Shown: positions 15,284 to 23,392 of the stretch, piece after piece | Numbering within the stretch: the stretch's first letter is position 1 | Layout of the letters: each line of letters opens with the position of its first letter | From: Streptomyces sennicomposti | Lineage (GTDB): Bacteria; Actinomycetota; Actinomycetes; Streptomycetales; Streptomycetaceae | Reading direction: 5' to 3' | Assembly (NCBI RefSeq): GCF_019890635.1 | Contig: NZ_JAIOAB010000059.1 | Coordinates: 1-47,603, forward strand | Length of the DNA: 47,603 nucleotides | Program-made: the position numbers and the translations under genes | Notes under the pieces: generated by a model | Seen by the model: the letters and a program-made list of their open reading frames with translations, nothing else | Databases searched by the model: none | What the model was told of the DNA's origin: nothing

Positions 15284-16453
15284 ATGGCACTCAGCGGAGC
15301 GGAGGGGGAGCTGACCGCGCTGGGCCGCTTCCTCCTTGAGCGCACGTGCCTGACGCCCGACTGGATGCCGGCCTTCGTCGCCGTGCCCCGGTCGGCGTTC
15401 CTGCCGGACCGGGTGTGGCCGTACGACATGGCCACCGGCGGCACCGTCGCGGTGGACCGGCGCGACGAGCCGGAGCTCTGGGCCGCCTACGCCGACGCCG
15501 ACGTACCGATCGTCACCCAGTGGGACGACGGTGCGGGCGACAGCCGTGGCCGCGTACCGACGTCGTCCGCGTCCATGCCCTCGGTCGTCCTCCGTATGCT
15601 CGCCGCCCTCGACGTCCGAGCCGGACACCGTGTCCTGGAGATCGGCACCGGCACCGGCTGGAACGCCGCGCTCCTCGCGCTGCGGCTCGGCGTGGACAAC
15701 GTGACGAGCGTCGAGATCGACCCGGACGTGGCCGACGCGGCGCGCGGTCGTCTGGCGGCCGGGGAACTCCTGTGCACCGTCCTCACCCGGGACGGCGCGG
15801 ACGGCGACGAGACCGGCGCCCCGTACGACCGCATCATCGCCACGGCCGGCGTCCGGCACATCCCGCCCGCGTGGCTGCGCGACTCCGCCCCCGGCGGCCG
15901 CATCGTCGCGCCGTGGGGAACGCACTTCAGCAACGAGGACGCCCTCGTGCGCCTCGACCTGGCGGAGGATCAGGCGTCCGCGTCGGGCGGTTTCCTGGGA
16001 CCGGTGGAGTTCATGAAGCTGCGCTCCCAGCGGTCCCCGTTCGCCGGCCACCACGCGTACGTGCCGGACGGCGTGAGCGGCGCCGACCGCAGTACGACGA
16101 CCGTGACCGAGGAGCAGTTGCTCGGCGGCGGGCGCTTCGCCGTCACACGGTTCGCCGTCGGGCTCAGGGTGCGCGACTGCCACCACCAGGCGGCGGCCGG
16201 GCGCGACGGCGCCCGGCCGGTCTGGTTCTACGGTCTGACGGACCGGTCGTGGGCGTGTGTCATGTTCCGCGAGGGCCGGGCCGAAGCACGGGTCTGGCAG
16301 TCCGGTCCCCGCCGCCTGTGGGACGAGGTGTCGGCCGCCCTCGCCTGGTGGCGGGCGGCCGGCGAACCGGGCTACGAACGGTTCGGCCTCACGGTCACGA
16401 CGCACGGCCAGTACGCCTGGCTCGACCACCCGACGGACGCCTGGGACCTCTGA
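15284..16453 (+). CDS. PIMT-like O-methyltransferase, probable RiPP-tailoring enzyme
   Basis: 389 aa. The start at 15284 follows the peptide stop by 1 nt, with GAGG inside the peptide frame; the longer upstream frame overlaps the peptide and lacks support. The fold is protein-L-isoaspartate O-methyltransferase: VPRSAFLPDRVWPYD (residues 34-48), SSASMPSVVLRML, the SAM motif VLEIGTGTGW (117-126), SVEIDPDVA, and YDRIIATAGVRHIPPAWL (181-198). Canonical PIMTs are about 220 aa; here a further 180 residues form a C-terminal extension, as in PIMTs linked to lanthipeptides, graspetides, lasso peptides and imiditides. Housekeeping repair is less likely given the peptide partner and island context. A strong terminator follows. 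Confidence 0.85.
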   Translation: MALSGAEGELTALGRFLLERTCLTPDWMPAFVAVPRSAFLPDRVWPYDMATGGTVAVDRRDEPELWAAYADADVPIVTQWDDGAGDSRGRVPTSSASMPSVVLRMLAALDVRAGHRVLEIGTGTGWNAALLALRLGVDNVTSVEIDPDVADAARGRLAAGELLCTVLTRDGADGDETGAPYDRIIATAGVRHIPPAWLRDSAPGGRIVAPWGTHFSNEDALVRLDLAEDQASASGGFLGPVEFMKLRSQRSPFAGHHAYVPDGVSGADRSTTTVTEEQLLGGGRFAVTRFAVGLRVRDCHHQAAAGRDGARPVWFYGLTDRSWACVMFREGRAEARVWQSGPRRLWDEVSAALAWWRAAGEPGYERFGLTVTTHGQYAWLDHPTDAWDL

Positions 16454-16466
16454 AGCCGGCCCTGTT

Positions 16467-16497
16467 CCCCGCTCCTCCCCTGGTGGGAGGAGCGGGG
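16467..16497. terminator. Bidirectional terminator between the PIMT-like gene and aguA
   Basis: A perfect 13-bp stem (CCCCGCTCCTCCC with its complement) and a 5-nt loop lie midway between two convergent genes. Confidence 0.8.
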
Positions 16498-16526
16498 ACT
16501 GAGGCCCGGCCGACGCTCGCGTCGCC

Positions 16527-17606
16527 TCAGGGGGCGAGGTCCGTGACCGGGCTCGCGGTCCGGCCCGCGGTCTTCGGCTGCTGCTGGGTGATGCAGTGCA
16601 CGCCTCCGCCGCCCGCGAAGATCGTACGGGCGTCCACCAGGGTGACCGTGCGGTGCGGGAAGAGGCGGCGGAAGGTGGCCGCCGCCTCCTCGTCGCGGGG
16701 GTCGTCGAAGGCGCAGAGGATCACCGCGTCGTTGCAGAGGTAGTGGTTGATGTAGGAGTAGTCGGCCCAGTGGCCGTCCGCCTCCAGGGCCGTCGGGGCG
16801 GCGATCTCCACGACCTCCAGGGGGCGGCCCTGCGCGTCGGTGGCGGACCTGAGGAGGCCGATGACCTCCTTGGTGACCTCGTGGTCCGGGTGGGCCGGGT
16901 CCGGCTGGTGGTGGGCGACGACCACGCCGGGGCGGGCGAAGGCGGCGACGATGTCCACATGGCCGAGGGTGCCGTAGCCGTACGGGGGGTAGTCGCCGGT
17001 CAGGCCGCGCGGCACCCAGATCGCCTTCTCGGTGCCGAGGTGGGCGTGGATCTCCGCCTCGACCTGCTCCTTGGTCCAGTGCGGGTTGCGCTCCGGGCCG
17101 AGCTGCACGGTCTCGGTGAGCAGGACGGTGCCCTCGCCGTCCACATGGATCGCGCCGCCCTCGTTGACCAGCTTCGAGGCGTACGTCCTCGCGCCCGCGA
17201 GGTCGGCGACATACGCGCCGATCTTGGAGTCGTGCTCCCAGCGCGCCCAGTCCTGCGCGCCCCAGCCGTTGAACGTCCAGTCCACGGCGGCCAGTTCACC
17301 GTTGTCGTTGGTGAGGAAGGTGGGGCCGATGTCGCGCATCCAGGCGTCGTCCAGGTCGCGTTCGACCGTCTCGACGTCCTCGCCGAGCAGGGCGCGGGCC
17401 TCGGCGGACTGGCCGGGGCCGCACACCACGGTGACCGGTTCGAAGCGGCGGATCGCGCGGGCGACCGACGCCCAGGCGGCGCGGGCCTCGGCGACCTCCT
17501 CGGCGGTGTCGAAGGTCGGGTTGGGGCCCGGCCAGGCCATCCAGGTGCGCTCGTGCGGCGTCCACTCGGCGGGCATGCGGAAGCCGTCGGCGGCGGGGGT
17601 GGTCAT
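16527..17606 (-). CDS. aguA: Agmatine deiminase
   Basis: 359 aa, a normal length for the peptidyl-arginine deiminase-like family. It hydrolyses agmatine to N-carbamoylputrescine and ammonia. Visible signatures: PAEWTPHERTWMAWP at the start, DDAWMRDIGPTF near 86, NEGGAIHVDG, GHVD near 217, and the catalytic Cys338 in GGGGVHCITQQQP. AAGGAC precedes the ATG. It is the last gene of the ureAB-ureC-aguA run, 54 bp after ureC. No N-carbamoylputrescine amidase is adjacent, so the second step is either elsewhere or handled differently. Confidence 0.94.
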   Translation of the reverse strand: MTTPAADGFRMPAEWTPHERTWMAWPGPNPTFDTAEEVAEARAAWASVARAIRRFEPVTVVCGPGQSAEARALLGEDVETVERDLDDAWMRDIGPTFLTNDNGELAAVDWTFNGWGAQDWARWEHDSKIGAYVADLAGARTYASKLVNEGGAIHVDGEGTVLLTETVQLGPERNPHWTKEQVEAEIHAHLGTEKAIWVPRGLTGDYPPYGYGTLGHVDIVAAFARPGVVVAHHQPDPAHPDHEVTKEVIGLLRSATDAQGRPLEVVEIAAPTALEADGHWADYSYINHYLCNDAVILCAFDDPRDEEAAATFRRLFPHRTVTLVDARTIFAGGGGVHCITQQQPKTAGRTASPVTDLAP

Positions 17607-17660
17607 GTGTGTGGGTCCTTAGCGGGAGTTCGGCCCTTGAAAGCCCCGGGGGCAGGGGGC

Positions 17661-19385
17661 CTACAGGAAGTACAGGCGGTTGAGGGAGACGGAGTCGGCG
17701 GGCGCGGAGCGCAGCGGGTCGCCGTCGAGGGTGACCAGGCCGGTGCGCTGGTCCACGTCGACCGCCCCGGTACGGGAGTTGAGCCGCAGGTCGGCCGGGC
17801 CGATGCCGCGGGTGTTCCGGACGGCGACCCGGCGCCTGCGGGTGGGCATCGTGTCGTGGCCCTGGTCGAGCGCGGCCTGCGCCACGAAGGCCACCGAGAT
17901 CTCGGCGGGGGTGGCGCCGTGCGCGCCGAACTGCGGCCCGAGGACGAGGGGTTCGCAGGTGTCGGTGGCCGCGTTGGGGTCGCCGACCACGCCGTACGCC
18001 GGGAAGCCCGACTTCAGCACCAGCTGCGGCTTGGCGCCGAAGTACTCGGGCCGCCACAGCACGATGTCGGCGAGCTTGCCCACCTCCAGCGAGCCGACCT
18101 CGTGCGAAAGTCCGTGCGCGATGGCCGGGTTGACGGTCAGCTTGGCGATGTAGCGCAGCACGCGGGCGTTGTCGTCGCCCTCGCCGTCGCCGTCGACCGG
18201 GCCCAGCTCGGCCTTCATCTTGCCGGCCATCGCGAAGGTGCGGCGCACGGTCTCGCCGGCCCGGCCCATGCCCTGCGCGTCGGAGGAGGTGATGCCGATC
18301 GCGCCCAGGTCGTGCAGCACGTCCTCGGCGCCCATGGTCCCGGCCCGGATGCGGTCGCGGGCCATCGCCGCGTCGCCGGGCAGATCGGTCTTCAGGTCGT
18401 GGACGGAGACGATCATGCCGTAGTGCTCGGCGACCGCGTCCCGGCCGAACGGCAGGGTGGGGTTGGTGGAGGAGCCGATGACGTTCGGGACGCCCGCCAT
18501 CTTCAGCACGTTGGGGACGTGCCCGCCGCCGCAGCCCTCGATGTGGAAGGCGTGGATGGTGCGTCCCTCCAGGACGCGCAGGGTGTCCTCGACCGACAGG
18601 CACTCGTTCAGCCCGTCGCTGTGCAGGGCGACCTGCACGTCGTGCTCCTCGGCGACGCGCAGCGCGGTGTCCAGGGCGCGGGTGTGGGCGCCCATGTCCT
18701 CGTGCACCTTGAAGCCGGACGCGCCGCCCTCCGCCAGCGCCTCGATCAGCGGGGCCTCGTGCGAGGACGAACCCCGGCCCAGGAAGCCGATGTTGACCGG
18801 CCACGCGTCGAAGGCGCCGAAGGCGTGCTTGAGCGCCCACGGCGAGTTGACGCCCACCCCCCACACCGGCCCGAACTCCTGGCCGATGATCGTGGTCACG
18901 CCGGAGGCCAGCGAGGCCTCCATGATGCGCGGCGACAGCAGGTGCACATGGGTGTCCACGGCGCCGGCGGTCGCGATCAGGCCCTCGCCGGAGACGATGG
19001 TCGTCCCCGTGCCGACGACCACGTCCACCCCGTCGAGCGTGTCCGGGTTCCCGGCCCGGCCGATCGAGCAGATCCGGCCCTCGCGGATGCCGATGGACAC
19101 CTTGCGGATGCCCTGCACCGCGTCGATCACGACGACGTTGCTGATCACCACGTCACAGGTGTCGCGGACGGCGGCGGCCTTGAGGTGCAGTCCGTCGCGG
19201 GCCGTCTTGCCGAAGCCGGCCAGGAACTCGTCGCCGTAGCGCTGCGCGTCGGACTCCACGCGGACGACGAGTCCCGAGTCGCCGAGGCGGACGCGGTCGC
19301 CGGCGCGGGGGCCGTGGGTGGCGGCGTAGGCGTACGGGTCGATGTGGATCGCCCGGCTCACCTCGCGTCCCTTGGAGCGGCTCAT
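17661..19385 (-). CDS. ureC: Divergent urease alpha subunit (UreC-like)
   Basis: 574 aa, the usual length for UreC. The start has AGGAGG and overlaps the ureAB stop by 4 bp. The amidohydrolase domain keeps the nickel ligands: HVH in GAVDTHVHLLSP, the carbamylated lysine in SGFKVHEDMG, HSDGLNE, HIEGCGGGH, and the aspartate of SSDAQGMGR. The active-site flap is changed: the usual CHHL reads VHDL, so the flap cysteine is a valine and the second histidine an aspartate. The GGTGPATGT-type loop is replaced by IIGQEFGPVWGVG. No ureDEFG accessory genes are adjacent. It may be a paralogous urease maturing with accessory proteins encoded elsewhere, or an enzyme with another ureido substrate. Confidence 0.88.
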   Translation of the reverse strand: MSRSKGREVSRAIHIDPYAYAATHGPRAGDRVRLGDSGLVVRVESDAQRYGDEFLAGFGKTARDGLHLKAAAVRDTCDVVISNVVVIDAVQGIRKVSIGIREGRICSIGRAGNPDTLDGVDVVVGTGTTIVSGEGLIATAGAVDTHVHLLSPRIMEASLASGVTTIIGQEFGPVWGVGVNSPWALKHAFGAFDAWPVNIGFLGRGSSSHEAPLIEALAEGGASGFKVHEDMGAHTRALDTALRVAEEHDVQVALHSDGLNECLSVEDTLRVLEGRTIHAFHIEGCGGGHVPNVLKMAGVPNVIGSSTNPTLPFGRDAVAEHYGMIVSVHDLKTDLPGDAAMARDRIRAGTMGAEDVLHDLGAIGITSSDAQGMGRAGETVRRTFAMAGKMKAELGPVDGDGEGDDNARVLRYIAKLTVNPAIAHGLSHEVGSLEVGKLADIVLWRPEYFGAKPQLVLKSGFPAYGVVGDPNAATDTCEPLVLGPQFGAHGATPAEISVAFVAQAALDQGHDTMPTRRRRVAVRNTRGIGPADLRLNSRTGAVDVDQRTGLVTLDGDPLRSAPADSVSLNRLYFL

Positions 19386-20161
19386 CGATCGCCTCCTTCC
19401 GGCGATTTCGGTCCGTACGGTGCTTCGGGTCCTCGCGGTGCTGCGGGTGCTTGCGGCGCTTCCGGCGCTTCGGGCACCTCCGGCGTGACGCCCAGGTAGC
19501 CGCAGGCGGCGGCCCGGCGCAGGGCCTCCGCCTTCGCCCCGGGCGCGTCCAGCGGGCCGTCGACCAGTCCGGCGAAGCCGATCGCGACGCGCGCGCCGCC
19601 GATCGGGACGAGACCGACCTCGGCGCTCTCCCCCGGCCCGAACCGCACCGACGACCCGGCCGGTACCGCGAGGCGCATGCCGTAGGCGGCGGCACGGTCG
19701 AAGTCCAGGCGCGGATTGGCCTCGAAGAAGTGGAAGTGCGAGGTGACGGAGACGGGGACGGCCGCGGTGTTGGTGACCGTGAGGCACACGGCCGGCTCGG
19801 GGTCGGCGTGCTGCGGTCCCGGCAGCAGCGCGCCCGGCGCCCGGTCGCCCAGGCTGCCGCCGGCCAGCGGGTCGGTGACGATCGCGAGCCGGGAGCCGTC
19901 GTCGAAGACGGCCTCCACATGGACCTCGGTGACCACGTCGGCCACACCCGGCAGCACGTCGTCCGGGCCGAGCACCGTACGGGCGCGCTCGATCGCCTCG
20001 GCGAGGCGGGCGCCGTCGCGGGCGGCCTCGCACACCGTGTCGGCGATCAGGGCGGTGGCCTCCGGCACGTTGAGCCTGAGGCCGCGGGCCCGGCGGGCGC
20101 GGGCCAGTTCGGCGGCCCCGAAGAGCAGCAGCCGGTCACGTTCGGTGGGGGTCAGTCGCAC
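19382..20161 (-). CDS. ureAB: Fused urease gamma-beta subunit
   Basis: 259 aa. The start is the GTG at 20161, which has AGGAGGTG upstream and gives the canonical gamma N-terminus (V/M)RLTPTERDRLLLF. The gamma part spans about residues 1-100. The beta part, about 105-225, contains SVTSHFHFFEANPRLDFDR and the GARVAIGFAGLVDG segment. A Pro/Ala/Glu-rich tail of about 30 residues (repeated PEAP) follows and is not part of the usual fold. The fused gamma-beta arrangement is known in some actinobacteria. It is the first gene of the operon and lies just downstream of a TTTAGA palindrome. Confidence 0.9.
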   Translation of the reverse strand: MRLTPTERDRLLLFGAAELARARRARGLRLNVPEATALIADTVCEAARDGARLAEAIERARTVLGPDDVLPGVADVVTEVHVEAVFDDGSRLAIVTDPLAGGSLGDRAPGALLPGPQHADPEPAVCLTVTNTAAVPVSVTSHFHFFEANPRLDFDRAAAYGMRLAVPAGSSVRFGPGESAEVGLVPIGGARVAIGFAGLVDGPLDAPGAKAEALRRAAACGYLGVTPEVPEAPEAPQAPAAPRGPEAPYGPKSPEGGDR

Positions 20162-20188
20162 GCGTCGGCACCTCCTTGCCTCTCGCAC

Positions 20189-20207
20189 TTTAGAACACCA
20201 CTCTAAA
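20189..20207. promoter_or_regulatory. Palindrome TTTAGA-N7-TCTAAA upstream of ureAB
   Basis: A perfect 6+6 bp inverted repeat lies 28 bp before the ureAB start in an otherwise GC-rich region. Its position suggests a repressor operator overlapping the promoter. A similar half-site (TTCTAAG) occurs at about 20270. The remainder of the 250-bp gap to ilvE shows only the ilvE terminator. Confidence 0.5.
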
Positions 20208-20361
20208 CGCGAAATCTCGGGAGGGGGAAGCGCTGCGGTGGCGCGTCGGTCATGTCACATTGAGCGGCGTTCTAAGGCGCGGGAGGAACGCCCGGCCGCC
20301 GTCCGGACACCCGGCCGCCCCGCCCTCGCCCCCGCCGATGGCCGACGCCCGGAAAACGAGA

Positions 20362-20394
20362 GGGCCGCCGCGGACGACACGTCCACGGCGGCCC
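20362..20394 (-). terminator. Intrinsic terminator of ilvE
   Basis: A stem pairs GGGCCGCCG with CGGCGGCCC outside and GGACG with CGTCC inside, with a 3-nt loop. Transcribed leftward it is followed by CTCTCGTTTTCC. It sits 18 bp beyond the ilvE stop. Confidence 0.7.
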
Positions 20395-20411
20395 CGGAGC
20401 CGGCGGCTCGC

Positions 20412-21500
20412 TCAGCCGATCTTGTGCATCCAGCCGTGCTTGTCCTCGGTGACACCGCGCTGGATGCCGAGCAGCGCCTCGCGCAGACGCAGGGTCACCT
20501 CGCCGGGCGTGCCGTCGCCGTGGGTCCAGCCGTCCGACTTGGTCTTGACGTGGCCGATCGGGGTGACCACGGCGGCGGTGCCGCAGGCGAAGACCTCGGT
20601 GAGCGAGCCGGAGGCGGCGTCGGCCCGCCACTGCTCCAGGGTGATCACGCCCTCCTCGGCGGTGAGACCGAGGTCGCGGGCGACCTGGAGGAGGGAGTCG
20701 CGGGTGATGCCCTCCAGGATGGAGCCGCTCAGCTCGGGGGTGACGATCCGGTCGCCGTAGACGAAGGCGACGTTCATGCTGCCGCTCTCCTCGACCTTGG
20801 TGCGGGTCACCGCGTCGAGGTAGACGACCTGGTCGCAGCCGTGCGCGGCGGCCTCGGCCTGGGGCAGCAGGGAGGCCGCGTAGTTGCCGCCGGTCTTGGC
20901 GTCGCCGGTGCCGCCGGGCACCGCGCGGACGTGGTCCTCGGCGACCCAGATGGTGACCGGCTTGACGCCGCCGGCGAAGTAGGCGCCGGAGGGCGAGGCG
21001 ATCAGCATGAACAGGTACTCGTTGGCCGGGTGGACGCCGAGACCGGTCTCCGAGGCGAACATGAACGGCCGCAGGTACAGGGACTCCTCGCCGCCGTGCG
21101 GCGGGACCCAGTCGGCGTCCTGCGCCAGCAGCGCGTCCAGCGCCTCGATGAACAGCTCCTCCGGCAGCTCGGCCATGGCCATGCGGCGGGCGGAGTTGCG
21201 GAACCGGCGGGCGTTGGCCTCCGGGCGGAAGACCGCGACCGAGCCGTCGGGCTGGCGGTACGCCTTGAGCCCCTCGAAGATCTCCTGGCCGTAGTGGAGG
21301 ACGTGGCAGGAGGGGTCGATGGAGATCGGGCCGTACGGGACGAGCTGCGCGTCGTGCCAGCCGCGGCCCTCGGTCCACCGGATCGTCACCATGTGGTCGG
21401 TGAAGTGGCGGCCGAACCCGGGGCTGGCCAGGATCGCCTCACGCTCGGCGGCGGACAGCGGATTGGCGGAGGGCTTGAGCTCGATCGTGGGCGTCGTCAT
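20412..21500 (-). CDS. ilvE: Branched-chain amino acid aminotransferase
   Basis: 362 aa, fold-type IV PLP enzyme that transaminates the 2-oxo acids of Leu, Ile and Val. The start at 21500 (MTTPTIELKPSANPLS) has GAAGGACA upstream; 13 codons of extra frame lack support. Signatures: YGQEIFEGLKAYRQPDGSV (around 79-98), SLYLRPFMFASE, the PLP lysine Lys202 in GDAKTGGNYAAS, the DAVTRTKVEESGSMN region, and the C-terminal FACGTAAVVTPIG. It follows leuB on the same strand after 285 bp that contain hairpins, so it probably has its own promoter. Confidence 0.95.
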   Translation of the reverse strand: MTTPTIELKPSANPLSAAEREAILASPGFGRHFTDHMVTIRWTEGRGWHDAQLVPYGPISIDPSCHVLHYGQEIFEGLKAYRQPDGSVAVFRPEANARRFRNSARRMAMAELPEELFIEALDALLAQDADWVPPHGGEESLYLRPFMFASETGLGVHPANEYLFMLIASPSGAYFAGGVKPVTIWVAEDHVRAVPGGTGDAKTGGNYAASLLPQAEAAAHGCDQVVYLDAVTRTKVEESGSMNVAFVYGDRIVTPELSGSILEGITRDSLLQVARDLGLTAEEGVITLEQWRADAASGSLTEVFACGTAAVVTPIGHVKTKSDGWTHGDGTPGEVTLRLREALLGIQRGVTEDKHGWMHKIG

Positions 21501-21677
21501 GAGTGGATGTCCTTCACCGGTTGTCGTGACGGGCCGCATTCACGCCCGCACGACCGTCGCCGGTCAGTGGTTGGACGTCCGAGCATTCCCTCATACCGCG
21601 GCTCCGCGTTCGATTATCGCGCGGGGCCTGCGGCGGACGGAATCGGGGTGAAGGCGGCCCGGGGTTCGATGGTGGCA

Positions 21678-21765
21678 CCCGGCGGCGGACGGAAGAAAGC
21701 CGCCGGGCGCGGAATGCGACCCGACGGCTTCGCTGGTTCGAGCGGCCTGGGGGTCCCACCCAGGC
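21678..21765 (-). terminator. Hairpins downstream of leuB
   Basis: Two inverted repeats follow the leuB stop: GCCTGGG/CCCAGGC (21745-21765) and CCCGGCGGC/GCCGCCGGG (21678-21707). Neither has a T tract. Together they probably separate leuB from ilvE transcription. Confidence 0.45.
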
Positions 21766-21785
21766 TCCTCAGGCTCTGGGGGAGG

Positions 21786-22829
21786 TCAGCCGGCTACTCG
21801 TCCGGCGAGCGCGTCGCCGATCTCGGAGGTGCTGCGCGCGGGCAGCCCGCCGCGTTCCGCGAGGTCGGCGGAGACGGCGTCCTCGATCCGGGTCGCCTCG
21901 GCCTCGTAGCCGAGGTGGCGCAGGAGCAGGGCGACGGAGAGGACCGTGGCGGTCGGGTCGGCCTTGCCCTGGCCGGCGATGTCCGGGGCCGAGCCGTGCA
22001 CGGGCTCGAACATGGACGGGAACTCGCCGCTCGGGTTGATGTTGCCCGAGGCGGCCACGCCGATGCCGCCGGAGACGGCCGCGGCGAGGTCGGTGATGAT
22101 GTCGCCGAAGAGGTTGTCGGTGACGATGACGTCGAAGCGCTCGGGCTGGGTGACCAGGTAGATCGTGGCGGCGTCGACGTGGATGTACTCGGTGGTGACC
22201 TCGGGGTGTTCCTCGGCCACCTTGTTGAAGATGTTCGTCCACAGGTGGCCGGCGAAGGTCAGCACGTTGTTCTTGTGGACCAGCGTGAGCTTCTTGCGCG
22301 GGCGGGCCTGGGCGCGGGCGAAGGCGTCGCGGACCACGCGCTCGACACCGAAGGCCGTGTTGACGGAGACCTCGGTGGCGACCTCGTGCTCGGTGCCCTT
22401 GCGGATGGTGCCGCCGTTGCCCGTGTAGGGGCCCTCGGTGCCTTCGCGGACGACGACGAAGTCGATCTGCGGGTCGCCGGCGAGCGGGGTGGCGACGCCG
22501 GGCAGGAGCTTGCTCGGGCGCAGGTTGACGTGGTGGTCGAAGGCGAAGCGGAGCTTGAGCAGGAAGCCGCGCTCCAGGACGCCCGAGGGCACCGACGGGT
22601 CGCCGATGGCGCCGAGCAGGATCGCGTCGTGCGCCTTGAGGGCGTCGAGGTCGGCGTCGGTGAGGGTCTCGCCCGTGGCGTGGTAGCGCCGGGCGCCGAA
22701 GTCGAACTCCTTGGTCTCGAGCTTCACGTCCTGCGGGAGGACGGCGGTCAGGACCTTGAGGCCCTCGGCCACGACTTCCTGGCCGATGCCGTCACCGGGG
22801 ATCACTGCGAGATCGATGCTGCGAGACAT
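21786..22829 (-). CDS. leuB: 3-Isopropylmalate dehydrogenase
   Basis: 347 aa. It oxidatively decarboxylates 3-isopropylmalate to 2-oxoisocaproate with NAD in leucine synthesis; homologues also act on methylmalate in the citramalate-isoleucine route. The sequence starts SIDLAVIPGDGIGQEVV and carries LKLRFAFDHHVNLRPSKLLPG, VVREGTEGPYTG, KNNVLTFAGHLW, and FGDIITDLAAAVSGGIGVAASGN with MFEPVHGSAPDIAG, all family signatures. The shorter length and overall pattern match the actinobacterial form. The -10 element lies so close to the ATG that the transcript may be leaderless. Confidence 0.95.
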   Translation of the reverse strand: MSRSIDLAVIPGDGIGQEVVAEGLKVLTAVLPQDVKLETKEFDFGARRYHATGETLTDADLDALKAHDAILLGAIGDPSVPSGVLERGFLLKLRFAFDHHVNLRPSKLLPGVATPLAGDPQIDFVVVREGTEGPYTGNGGTIRKGTEHEVATEVSVNTAFGVERVVRDAFARAQARPRKKLTLVHKNNVLTFAGHLWTNIFNKVAEEHPEVTTEYIHVDAATIYLVTQPERFDVIVTDNLFGDIITDLAAAVSGGIGVAASGNINPSGEFPSMFEPVHGSAPDIAGQGKADPTATVLSVALLLRHLGYEAEATRIEDAVSADLAERGGLPARSTSEIGDALAGRVAG

Positions 22830-22835
22830 ATCGGC

Positions 22836-22841
22836 ACCCTA
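22836..22841 (-). promoter_or_regulatory. -10 element TAGGGT immediately before leuB
   Basis: TAGGGT ends 6 nt before the ATG on the minus strand, so initiation would fall at or next to the start codon. No good -35 is seen at 17 nt; TTGTGT lies 20 nt upstream. The same sequence could act instead as a weak Shine-Dalgarno site. Confidence 0.4.
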
Positions 22842-22991
22842 GCGGCTCGTCCCGAGAGATGACACAACACGTCCACCATATGGACGGCCCTCCGGGTCCC
22901 GGCACCCGTCCGCCGGGACGGCGCGCCGCACCCGGCCGGGGCCTTGCGGCGACCGGCCGGTGAGGCGGGCCGAGGCTGACGGCGGCCGAGG

Positions 22992-23123
22992 TCAGTGGCC
23001 GGTCTGGCCACCGTTGTCGCGGCGGTCGAGGGCGCGCTGGAGGGCGGCGGCGGCGTTCTTGCGGTCGGACTCGCTCGTACGGGAGACGTGGCGGACTCGG
23101 CGGCGGACGGTCGTCTCGGCCAT
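22992..23123 (-). CDS. 43-aa small basic protein
   Basis: The peptide begins MAETTVRRRVRHVSRTSESD and ends RRDNGGQTGH. AAGGAG lies 11 nt upstream of the ATG. It is Arg-rich with a probable helix (RKNAAAALQRALDRRD). The composition and good ribosome site argue for a real gene, and I believe such a peptide is conserved beside leuB in streptomycetes (memory, not checked). Function unknown. The 269 bp upstream hold a GAGAC-N7-GTCTC inverted repeat (23340-23356) and AT-richer DNA likely to be its promoter. Confidence 0.65.
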   Translation of the reverse strand: MAETTVRRRVRHVSRTSESDRKNAAAALQRALDRRDNGGQTGH

Positions 23124-23392
23124 GAGGGATCGACTCCTTCGAGGAACCCACGGAGCGCGTGGGGCAGAGGGGGGTTGCGAGACGCCGGAGTGGGCGGGGA
23201 GCGCGGTGCCGCAGGGGTGGCCTGCACAGGGCCCGGCTCACGACCGCCGATCGCTGGATCGAGCGTGACGTTCGGCTCCTACAAAAGTAAGGGAGGAGCA
23301 CGCGGCTGTCTGCATAATTACTTGGGCTTCCTACTATCTGAGACAGTGATCGTCTCGCACCCCCGGTGACCTGCGGTTTCCCCGGAACCGCG

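Noticed and set aside
16596..19499. 967-aa open frame opposite aguA and ureC
   Set aside because: Antisense shadow of two well-supported enzymes; no motif and biased composition.
16527..20161. Complete urease cluster
   Set aside because: No ureD, ureE, ureF or ureG gene occurs in the window.
21514..21594. 26-aa frame before ilvE as an attenuation leader
   Set aside because: No run of branched-chain codons, no ribosome site and no U-tract terminator between it and ilvE.
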